Below, in pieces: positions 22,510 through 27,990 of a stretch of DNA of 27,990 nt. Numbering within the stretch: the stretch's first letter is position 1; each line of letters opens with the position of its first letter. The position numbers and the translations under genes were made by a program. The notes below the pieces were generated by a model. It was not told the origin of the DNA. It saw only the letters and a program-made list of their open reading frames with translations, and made no database searches. The DNA comes from Candidatus Woesearchaeota archaeon (GTDB taxonomy: Archaea; Nanobdellota; Nanobdellia; Pacearchaeales; GW2011-AR1): the NCBI GenBank assembly GCA_012798335.1, contig JAAZNJ010000063.1:1-27990 (forward strand). The letters are read 5' to 3'.

Positions 22510-22528
22510 ATCTTTTTAGTAACAACTT

Positions 22529-22605
22529 TATTTATAAATTTTTCTAAGTAGGTTTATTTTTTGAGAAATTTTAAAAAAATAAAAACAACACAAAAGGTTT
22601 TTAAA
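22529..22605. promoter_or_regulatory. two divergent TATA boxes, 22509 gene and uS10
   Basis: TTTATAAATA on the minus strand (22538-22529) serves the zinc-ribbon gene. TTTTTAAA on the plus strand (22598-22605) is centred about 26 nt before the uS10 ATG at 22627. Both give leaderless transcripts. Confidence 0.45.
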
Positions 22606-22626
22606 CTAAATTCTAATTTCTATTTC

Positions 22627-22935
22627 ATGACAAAAGTAAGAATAAAACTTAATAGTTCAGATATTGAAGAATTAAATAAAATTTGTGATCAAATAAAGGA
22701 ATTAGCAAAAAATGCAGGTATATCTATTAGTGGGCCTGTTCCTTTACCAACAAAAAAATTGAAGATAACAACAAGAAAGTCTCCTTGTGGAAACGGGACA
22801 GCAACATTTGATAGATTTGAAATGAGAATTCACAAAAGATTAATTGACTTGCCAGCTAATGAAAAAGTTTTGCATAGTATTATGAAAATGTATATTCCAA
22901 AGAATGTTAATATCAAGATAGAAATGAAAGATTAG
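22627..22935 (+). CDS. rps10: small ribosomal subunit protein uS10
   Basis: The 102-residue protein is uS10 of the archaeal/eukaryotic kind: KVRIKLNSSDIEELN at the start, then SGPVPLPTKKLKITTRKSPCGNGTATFDRFEMRIHKRLIDL, whose loop (residues about 37-60) reaches into the 30S head. I chose the ATG at 22627 rather than an upstream in-frame TTG, because the protein family starts here and a TATA box is centred 26 nt before it. In many archaea this gene follows tuf (EF-1A); here it stands alone, between a zinc-ribbon gene and an A/T-rich spacer. Confidence 0.95.
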   Translation: MTKVRIKLNSSDIEELNKICDQIKELAKNAGISISGPVPLPTKKLKITTRKSPCGNGTATFDRFEMRIHKRLIDLPANEKVLHSIMKMYIPKNVNIKIEMKD

Positions 22936-22991
22936 AGATTTCTTTAAATTTTAGTTTATTTAAGATTTTTAGATTAATTCAGAAAGATTAA

Positions 22992-23016
22992 TTATTTTTA
23001 AATTAATTAAAAATAA
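22992..23016. terminator. A/T hairpin downstream of uS10
   Basis: TTATTTTTAA (22992-23001) and TTAAAAATAA (23007-23016) are perfect complements around ATTAA. It lies between the uS10 gene and the convergent 48-residue zinc peptide gene and contains a T run on each strand, which would suit bidirectional termination. Confidence 0.35.
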
Positions 23017-23060
23017 GTTGATTAATTAAGAGTTAAAGATAAGATAATATTGCAGATAAA

Positions 23061-23207
23061 TTATATTTTTACTTTAGAATCAGGAACTTTTTCAGAATGA
23101 ACATCAAAATCCCCATTTGCTAAACAATCCCAACAAGTGTGAATTGTTCCATCTTTTTCTTTAACAATACCTGTTCCATGACATTTTGGGCAGTTTGGAT
23201 TTGTCAT
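23061..23207 (-). CDS. 48-residue zinc-finger-like peptide
   Basis: The frame begins MTNPNCPKCHGTGIV, then HTCWDC, and ends KVPDSKVKI. The two pairs, CPKC (6-9) and CWDC, are spaced as in a single zinc knuckle, and CPKCHGTG is the DnaJ-type CXXCXGXG repeat unit. It stands alone in the 412-nt gap between uS10 and the PC4-like gene, on the opposite strand. The first Met is preceded by A/T-rich sequence without Shine-Dalgarno. Similar short single-knuckle proteins are common in archaea, with unknown functions. The rest of the gap holds only promoter-like A/T sequence. Confidence 0.65.
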   Translation of the reverse strand: MTNPNCPKCHGTGIVKEKDGTIHTCWDCLANGDFDVHSEKVPDSKVKI

Positions 23208-23318
23208 ATTATTTTAAAAATTTTATTCTTTATAATTTTAACTGTTTTCTATTATATAAAAATATAATAAAAATCTTAATAATTGCTGTTTATACAGGGG
23301 TTTAATAGGATACAAACA

Positions 23319-23326
23319 TTTAAATA
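23319..23326 (+). promoter_or_regulatory. TATA box of the PC4-like gene
   Basis: TTTAAATA is centred 25.5 nt before the ATG at 23348, predicting a leaderless transcript. Confidence 0.5.
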
Positions 23327-23347
23327 AACTTTTTTACTTAAAATTTA

Positions 23348-23626
23348 ATGGAAAAGGATTTGGGAAAGATAAAGAAAAATGATACAACTGACATAGTCCT
23401 TAGAATTGATGATTTTGGCGGGAGAAAGGGATTAACAATAAGAGAATATGTTTCTAGTGAAAAATATACAGGTTTTACAAAAGCAGGGGTGAGGATTTTA
23501 GGAGAAAATTTTAAAAAATTTAAAGAGATTATAAACTCTGTAGACGAAAAAGATTTAGAAAATTCAGAAGAAACTCCTGAAAAAAAGACAAAAAAAAGTG
23601 ATGATGAAGATTTAATGGATTACTGA
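23348..23626 (+). CDS. PC4-like single-stranded DNA-binding protein
   Basis: The first 62 residues of this 92-residue protein resemble the PC4/p15 (transcriptional coactivator) domain: a short beta-strand pattern KNDTTDIVLRIDDFGGRKGLTIREYV, then KYTGFTKAGVRILGENFKKFKEIINSV forming the last strand and helix. PC4 domains bind single-stranded DNA as dimers and act in transcription or repair. The C-terminal 30 residues are charged, low complexity and probably disordered (SEETPEKKTKKSDDED). It has its own TATA box and is followed by dnaJ in the same direction after 80 nt. Confidence 0.75.
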   Translation: MEKDLGKIKKNDTTDIVLRIDDFGGRKGLTIREYVSSEKYTGFTKAGVRILGENFKKFKEIINSVDEKDLENSEETPEKKTKKSDDEDLMDY

Positions 23627-23673
23627 TTCTATACTTTTATAAGTTATAATTTATAAAAAAAATTTAAAAATAG

Positions 23674-23690
23674 GAACTAGTTCTTAAGAA
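23674..23690 (+). promoter_or_regulatory. palindromes at the dnaJ transcription start
   Basis: A TATA-like TTTAAAAA (23662-23669) is followed by two overlapping perfect palindromes, GAACTAGTTC (23674-23683) and TTCTTAAGAA (23681-23690). They cover the predicted start near 23691, a usual place for archaeal repressors such as heat-shock regulators to bind. The regulator is not identified. Confidence 0.4.
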
Positions 23691-23706
23691 GAGAATAAAC
23701 CTTAAA

Positions 23707-24759
23707 ATGGCAGAAAAAGATTATTATAAAATTTTAGGATTAGATAAGAATGCAAGTCAAGAAGGAATAAAAAAAGCTTTTAAGCAGCTTGCTAGAAAGT
23801 ATCATCCTGATCTAAATCCTAATGATAAAAATGCTGAAGAAAAATTTAAAGAGATAAATGAAGCTTTTCAAGTTTTGAGTAATCCTGAAAAAAAGGAAAA
23901 ATATGATAAATATGGTGATTCTGCTTTCTCAGAAGAAGATTTATCTCAATTTAGAAATTTCAATTTTGATTTTGAAGATTTATTTAAAGATTTTGGTTTT
24001 GGTGATATTTTTAATATATTCGGTAGAGGAGAAAGAGGTTATGAATCAGATTATCAAGAAGGAGAAGATATTAGATATGATTTGAATATATCCCTAAAAG
24101 ATGCTTTTTTAGGAGTTAAGAAAACTATAAAAATAAAAGTAAAAGAAAGATGTGAAGAGTGTAATGGAACAGGTGGAAAAGAATCTAAAACATGTGATAA
24201 ATGTAATGGAAAAGGCAAGATAAGAACAGTAAAAAGAAATGGTTTTGCACAATTTGTTTCTGTTTCAAAATGCGATAAATGTAATGGAAAAGGATTCATA
24301 ATAACAAAGAGATGTGATAAATGTAATGGAAAAGGATTCATAGAAGAAGAACAAGAATTAGAAATTAAAATTCCAAGAGGAGTAAATAATCTTCAATATT
24401 TAAGAGTTCAGGGAAAAGGAGGTATAGGAATAAATGCTCCGAACGGAGATTTATATGTAGTTATTCATATAAAAAATGATACAGAATTTAAAAGAGAGGA
24501 AGAAAATTTGTTTATTGAAAAAAAGATTGATTTGTTAACTGCAATTTTAGGAGGAACAATTGAGATATCAGGAATTGATAAAGATTTAAAATTAAAAATT
24601 CCGCCTGCGACTCAAAGTCATACTGTTTTTAGGTTGAAAAATCAGGGTATGCCTGTATTAAATTCAAGTCAAAGAGGAGATTTGTTTGTTAAAGTTATTG
24701 TAGAAATACCAAGAGTAGGAAAATTAAAAGAAAAAAAAATAAAAGAGGCCTTAAAATGA
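23707..24759 (+). CDS. dnaJ: chaperone DnaJ (Hsp40)
   Basis: The 350-residue type I J-protein has a J domain (1-70) with HPD at 33-35, a short Phe-rich Gly-poor linker (FRNFNFDFEDLFKDFGFGDIF), a zinc domain (about 149-210) with four CXXCXGXG units, and two C-terminal substrate-binding domains. It stimulates DnaK ATPase and holds unfolded proteins. DnaK and GrpE are not in this window. The linker is short and the C-terminus ends soon after CTD II, so it is a little shorter than the usual 370-380 residues. The stop overlaps the start of the truncated dph2 as ATGA. Confidence 0.96.
   Translation: MAEKDYYKILGLDKNASQEGIKKAFKQLARKYHPDLNPNDKNAEEKFKEINEAFQVLSNPEKKEKYDKYGDSAFSEEDLSQFRNFNFDFEDLFKDFGFGDIFNIFGRGERGYESDYQEGEDIRYDLNISLKDAFLGVKKTIKIKVKERCEECNGTGGKESKTCDKCNGKGKIRTVKRNGFAQFVSVSKCDKCNGKGFIITKRCDKCNGKGFIEEEQELEIKIPRGVNNLQYLRVQGKGGIGINAPNGDLYVVIHIKNDTEFKREEENLFIEKKIDLLTAILGGTIEISGIDKDLKLKIPPATQSHTVFRLKNQGMPVLNSSQRGDLFVKVIVEIPRVGKLKEKKIKEALK
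24196..24342 (+). repeat. repeated zinc-motif codons within dnaJ
   Basis: GATAAATGTAATGGAAAAGG occurs identically at 24196-24215, 24274-24293 and 24316-24335; the last two are identical over 27 nt (24274-24300, 24316-24342). Each encodes DKCNGKG. The identity at nucleotide level, including third positions, suggests recent duplication or gene conversion of zinc units rather than independent conservation. Confidence 0.7.
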
Positions 24760-25055
24760 AAAATTTAAAATTAGAAGAAATAGGGGAGGATTATGATTTA
24801 GAATTAAATGAAATAAAAGAAAAAATAAAAAAAGAAAAAGCTAAAATTATTCTTTTACAATTTCCAGATGGATTAAAGAGTTATTCAAATCTAATTGTTG
24901 ATTATTTAAAAAAAGAAACAAACACAGAAATTTTAGTTTGGTTAGGTAGTTGTTTTGGTGCATGTGATTTTCCATTAGGATTAAATGATATAAAACCAAA
25001 AATAGATTTGATTATTCAATTTGGTCATAATAGTTTAATGCCTAATTATTGCTAA
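24756..25055 (+). CDS. truncated Dph2-like diphthamide protein
   Basis: The 99 residues match the first domain of archaeal Dph2, which with SAM starts diphthamide on elongation factor 2. AKIILLQFPDGLKSYS and WLGSCFGACDFP are the first-domain signatures, with Cys66 and Cys70, one of which is the first of three cluster-binding cysteines. The frame then stops at NSLMPNYC, where a full protein continues for about 230 residues with the other two cysteines. The next 100 nt are A/T-rich and I see no continuation. The start overlaps the dnaJ stop (ATGA), which suggests coupled translation. It is either a decayed gene, a mis-assembled one, or one part of a split protein. Confidence 0.72.
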   Translation: MKNLKLEEIGEDYDLELNEIKEKIKKEKAKIILLQFPDGLKSYSNLIVDYLKKETNTEILVWLGSCFGACDFPLGLNDIKPKIDLIIQFGHNSLMPNYC

Positions 25056-25127
25056 TCCTCTTTTAAAATAAAATTTTAAAATTAAAAATTTTGATAAAAG
25101 AATATATATTTAAGTTATTAAGATAAA

Positions 25128-25135
25128 TTTTTAAG
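25128..25135 (+). promoter_or_regulatory. TATA box of infB
   Basis: TTTTTAAG is centred 25.5 nt before the ATG at 25157, predicting a leaderless transcript. Confidence 0.45.
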
Positions 25136-25156
25136 CCTCTTAAAATTGAATAGTTT

Positions 25157-26914
25157 ATGGAAGAAGAAATAATTCGTCAGCCAATAGTAACTATTTGTGG
25201 TCATGTAGATCATGGCAAAACAAGTATTTTAGATTATTTTAGAAAAACAGATTTACAATCGCAGGAGGCAGGAGGAATAACTCAAAAAATATCTTTTACC
25301 TTATATCCTTATGAACAAATAAATAAAACTTGTCCTCTTTTAAAGAAATCAGGAGTAAATTTAAAGATACCAGGATTTTTATTTATTGATACACCTGGGC
25401 ACGCCGCATTTACAAATTTAAGAAAAAGAGGGGGTAGTTTAGCAGATTTAGCAATTCTTGTTATAGATATAAATGAAGGAATAAAACCTCAAACAGCAGA
25501 AGTCATTCAAATATTAAAGCATAATAAAACCCCTTTTATTATTGCATTAAATAAAGTAGACAATATCTCTGGATGGAGAACAAACAAAGAAAAAAGTTTA
25601 AAAGAGAGTATAGAATCCCAGCCATTAAATGTAAAAAACATTTTTGATGAAAGGTATATGATGATTGCAGATTCTTTGACTAGCTATGGTTTTGATTCTG
25701 ATCTTTTTTATAATATTGATGATTTCACAAAGAAGATAGCTCTTATTCCTTGCTCAGCAAGAACAGGCGAGGGAATTCAAGAATTAATGATGATGTTATG
25801 CGGGTTAAGTCAAAAATATTTAAAAGAAAAATTGAAAATTGAAAATTGTTCAAAAGGTATAATTTTGGAAGTAAAAAAAGAAAAAGACAATGAATATGTT
25901 GAAGCAATTTTGTACGATGGTAAATTGAAAAGGAATGGTGAAATTGCTATAGCTGATATGAACAAAGATTTAATCATAACAAAAGTAAGAACAATTGAAG
26001 AAATCTTGCCCTTGAGTACTAAATTTACAAAAAAAGAAGAAGTGATAGCAGCAACAGGATTAAAATTACAATTCTCAGAAAAAGCAGATATACTTCCTGG
26101 AATGCCTTTTTTAAGTTATGAAAAAGGAAAAGAAGAAGAAATAAAAGAAATTTTTAAAAAAGAGTTAACAGAGACTATAACCACAGAAAATAAAGGAATA
26201 ATTGCAAAAGCAGATTCTTTAGGAAGTTTAGAGGCATTATTAGTTTTATTAAAACAAAAAAATATCCCTGTTTTAAAAGCAGGAATTGGAGACATAAACA
26301 AAAATGATTTCTCTTCAGCTAAAGCAAATTTAGAGATAGATCCATTCGATGCTATTATCTTAGGTTTTAATGTTAATATAAATGAGGATGTTAAGATATT
26401 GTTAAACCAAAATAAAAAAATAAAGATTATTTTAGAAGAAGTTGTTTACAGACTAATAGATTTATTAGAAAAAACAAGAGAAGATTTAAAAAAAGAAATA
26501 GAAAGAGAAAAGTTAATGGGCTTAACAACTTTATGTAAATTAGAAATACTACATCAATATGTTTTTAGAATAACAAAACCTGCGATTTTTGGAGTTAAAG
26601 TCTCTTTAGGAAGATTGATTCAAGAAACAAAGTTTATAGATGAAACCAATGAAGAGATCGGTAGAATAAAAAATATTCAATCAGAAAAAAATTCTTTAAA
26701 AGAAGCAATTAAAGACCAAGAAGTAGCTATATCAATTCCAGGAGTGAATTTTGAGAAGCAATTAAAAAACAAGAAGTGTCTTTATTCAGATATTTCTGAA
26801 AGGCAGTTTAAAGAATTTAAGAAAAATAAAGATTTGTTAAATGATGAAGAAATGAAGATTTTAAGAGAAATTGTAGAAATAAAAAGAATTAATAATCCTG
26901 ATTGGGGCATATAA
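25157..26914 (+). CDS. infB: translation initiation factor aIF5B
   Basis: The 585-residue GTPase is the archaeal form of IF2/eIF5B, which promotes subunit joining and initiator-tRNA placement. Motifs are GHVDHGKTS (15-23), GGITQKIS (switch I), DTPGHA, NKVD, and CSARTGEG. Domain II with the family beta-barrel follows, then domain III around GIIAKADSLGSLEALL (family hallmark), and domain IV with the C-terminal tail ending NPDWG. The archaeal and eukaryotic insert FTLYPYEQINKTCPLLKKSGVNLKIPGFLFIDTPGH, positions about 48-82, sits between switch I and switch II. Length is typical. eS6 and aIF2-gamma follow in the order found in many archaea. Confidence 0.96.
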   Translation: MEEEIIRQPIVTICGHVDHGKTSILDYFRKTDLQSQEAGGITQKISFTLYPYEQINKTCPLLKKSGVNLKIPGFLFIDTPGHAAFTNLRKRGGSLADLAILVIDINEGIKPQTAEVIQILKHNKTPFIIALNKVDNISGWRTNKEKSLKESIESQPLNVKNIFDERYMMIADSLTSYGFDSDLFYNIDDFTKKIALIPCSARTGEGIQELMMMLCGLSQKYLKEKLKIENCSKGIILEVKKEKDNEYVEAILYDGKLKRNGEIAIADMNKDLIITKVRTIEEILPLSTKFTKKEEVIAATGLKLQFSEKADILPGMPFLSYEKGKEEEIKEIFKKELTETITTENKGIIAKADSLGSLEALLVLLKQKNIPVLKAGIGDINKNDFSSAKANLEIDPFDAIILGFNVNINEDVKILLNQNKKIKIILEEVVYRLIDLLEKTREDLKKEIEREKLMGLTTLCKLEILHQYVFRITKPAIFGVKVSLGRLIQETKFIDETNEEIGRIKNIQSEKNSLKEAIKDQEVAISIPGVNFEKQLKNKKCLYSDISERQFKEFKKNKDLLNDEEMKILREIVEIKRINNPDWGI

Positions 26915-26937
26915 TTTAATAAAAATAGAACGAATAA

Positions 26938-26945
26938 TTTATAAA
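26938..26945 (+). promoter_or_regulatory. TATA box of eS6
   Basis: TTTATAAA is centred 25.5 nt before the ATG at 26967, predicting a leaderless transcript. Confidence 0.5.
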
Positions 26946-26966
26946 CCAATCATCCAATAAAATATT

Positions 26967-27425
26967 ATGGTATTTAAAATAAATATATCTGAAAAATCAG
27001 GAAAAACTTATCATTTAGAATCAGAAAGTCAAGAGTTTATTGATAAAGAATTACATGATAAGATTAAAGGTGAAGAATTTTTTCCAGAATTGAGTGGATA
27101 TGAATTTGAAATAACAGGAACAACAGATAATGCTGGTTTTACCTCTTTGGAAAGTGTAGAAGGATCAGGATTAAAAAAAGTTTTATTGTCTTATGGAAAA
27201 GGAATGCATAAAAGAGTAAGAAGAGAAGGAAAGAAAAAAGTATCAAATTTCAAACCTAAAGGATTAAGGCTTAGAAAAACTGTGAGGGGAAAAGTTATTT
27301 CAGAGGATATTACCCAAATAAACTTAAAAGTTTTAAAAGAAGGAAATAAAAAATTAAGTGAAATATTCCCTGAACAAAATCAAAAGAAAAGTGAAGAAAA
27401 AATTTCTGAAAAACCTCAAGAATAA
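26967..27425 (+). CDS. rps6e: small ribosomal subunit protein eS6
   Basis: The 152-residue protein is eS6, found only in archaea and eukaryotes. Family segments are FKINISEKSGKTYHLE, GYEFEITGTTDNAGFTSLE and RKTVRGKVISEDITQINLKVLKEG. It binds the 30S subunit body. The last 25 residues are a charged extension (FPEQNQKKSEEKISEKPQE), which is variable in the family. It lies between aIF5B and aIF2-gamma, all in one direction, a conserved archaeal neighbourhood, but each gene seems to have its own TATA box. Confidence 0.95.
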   Translation: MVFKINISEKSGKTYHLESESQEFIDKELHDKIKGEEFFPELSGYEFEITGTTDNAGFTSLESVEGSGLKKVLLSYGKGMHKRVRREGKKKVSNFKPKGLRLRKTVRGKVISEDITQINLKVLKEGNKKLSEIFPEQNQKKSEEKISEKPQE

Positions 27426-27450
27426 TTTTATAAAAATTAAATCCAAATCC

Positions 27451-27458
27451 TTAAAAAC
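27451..27458 (+). promoter_or_regulatory. TATA box of eif2g
   Basis: TTAAAAAC is centred about 25 nt before the ATG at 27479, predicting a leaderless transcript. Confidence 0.4.
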
Positions 27459-27478
27459 TATTCTTTTAATATATTTCT

Positions 27479-27990
27479 ATGGTAAATGACGAGAAAAACT
27501 CAATAAAAGATTTGCCTGAGATTAATGTGGGCGTTGTTGGTCATATTGACCATGGAAAAACTACACTTTTGTATAAATTAACAGGTAAATTCCCAGATAC
27601 TCATTCTGAAGAATTAAAGAGAGGTATAACCATAAAATTAGGATATACAGATATGATAATTTTTAAAGATAAAGAGAGATATAACAATAAAGGAGAGGGG
27701 ACTCCATTAAGATATGTTAGTTTTATAGACACCCCTGGTCATGAAATGTTAATGGCAACTATGCTTTCAGGGGCAGCAATAATTGATGCAGCTATCTTAG
27801 TTATAGCAGCAAATGAAGGAATAAAACCTCAAACAAGAGAACATTTTGTAGCGTTAGAAGCTAAAAAAATAAAAAATATTATTGTTGCACAAAATAAGAT
27901 TGATTTAGTAACAAAAGAACAAGCATTAAAAAATTATCAAGAAATAAAAGAATTCTTAAAAGGGACAGATTATGAAAATTCTCCAATAAT
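27479..27990 (+). CDS. eif2g: translation initiation factor aIF2 gamma (partial)
   Basis: The first 170 residues of the GTPase subunit of aIF2, which carries initiator Met-tRNA to the ribosome, are present; the gene runs past the end of the window. Motifs are NVGVVGHIDHGKTTLL (G1), RGITIKLGY (switch I), FIDTPGHE (G3), and VAQNKIDL (G4). The usual gamma-specific zinc knuckle region after switch I looks shortened: where most archaea have four cysteines, this protein reads DMIIFKDKERYNNKGEG with none. The start ATG follows a TATA box by about 25 nt. Confidence 0.93.
   Translation, partial: MVNDEKNSIKDLPEINVGVVGHIDHGKTTLLYKLTGKFPDTHSEELKRGITIKLGYTDMIIFKDKERYNNKGEGTPLRYVSFIDTPGHEMLMATMLSGAAIIDAAILVIAANEGIKPQTREHFVALEAKKIKNIIVAQNKIDLVTKEQALKNYQEIKEFLKGTDYENSPI

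Noticed and set aside
22561..22626. Upstream TTG start for uS10 adding 22 residues
   Set aside because: The extension is not part of the uS10 family and would lie upstream of the predicted TATA box and start.
24054..24341. Minus-strand frame with repeated PFPLHLSH units
   Set aside because: The apparent repeat protein is only the reverse complement of the DnaJ zinc-unit repeats.
24196..24342. Short direct repeats as a possible CRISPR array
   Set aside because: The repeats are codons for CXXCXGXG units inside dnaJ, spaced irregularly, with no leader or cas genes.

Overview
The window looks like a piece of a very AT-rich DPANN archaeal chromosome (Woesearchaeota/Pacearchaeota-type Nanoarchaeota is my best guess; placement is inference). 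The evidence is the archaeal information-processing set (aIF5B, eS6, aIF2-gamma, uS10, an archaeal-type initiator tRNA, Dph-type proteins), an archaeal-type RuBisCO, a class A beta-lactamase-fold protein and S-layer-like secreted proteins, small genes with short spacers, and TATA-box promoters. In at least fifteen genes the centre of a TATA-like box lies 24-27 nt before the start codon, so most transcripts should be leaderless.

Layout. 1-2,070: a secreted, C-terminally anchored S-layer-like protein with a 5' UTR hairpin, then an unknown helical protein. 2,086-5,680 (minus): an SMC-family ATPase carrying a Rad50-like CPLC zinc hook at its exact centre, and RNase HII. 5,784-7,002: initiator tRNA-Met, an unknown protein, tRNA-Tyr and a 20-residue acidic micro-ORF. 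7,003-10,202 (minus): a matrixin-like secreted protease, a 40-residue protein that is 70% Asp/Glu, a circularly permuted GTPase and a membrane-anchored class A beta-lactamase-like hydrolase. 10,394-12,540: a membrane protein and a RuBisCO large subunit of the II/III or III-like kind. 12,670-14,950: the three-gene AMMECR1 / radical SAM / MEMO cluster. 14,940-17,409 (minus): KsgA, Dph6, a PHP phosphoesterase and a broken-looking small upstream ORF. 17,611-19,694: the most accessory-looking part, with a ribbon-helix-helix-like protein, a Cys/Pro-rich small peptide, a radical SAM/SPASM peptide-maturase-like enzyme and tRNA-Asp. 19,764-22,509 (minus): glycosyltransferase, SerRS and a zinc-ribbon protein. 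22,627-27,990 (plus): uS10, a 48-residue zinc peptide (minus), a PC4-like protein, DnaJ, a truncated Dph2, aIF5B, eS6 and the start of aIF2-gamma.

The strongest candidates for something new are the radical SAM/SPASM plus Cys-Pro peptide pair at 17,916-19,509, which looks like a RiPP biosynthesis unit in a DPANN archaeon, and the SMC-type ATPase whose hinge appears to be replaced by a zinc hook. The radical SAM gene as written lacks the CX3CX2C motif in frame, but a pair of compensating one-base indels about 60 nt apart hides a perfect motif. Other notable points are a truncated Dph2 still coupled to dnaJ, a bulged T-stem in the initiator tRNA, and the contrast between leaderless genes and the few with strong Shine-Dalgarno sequences.
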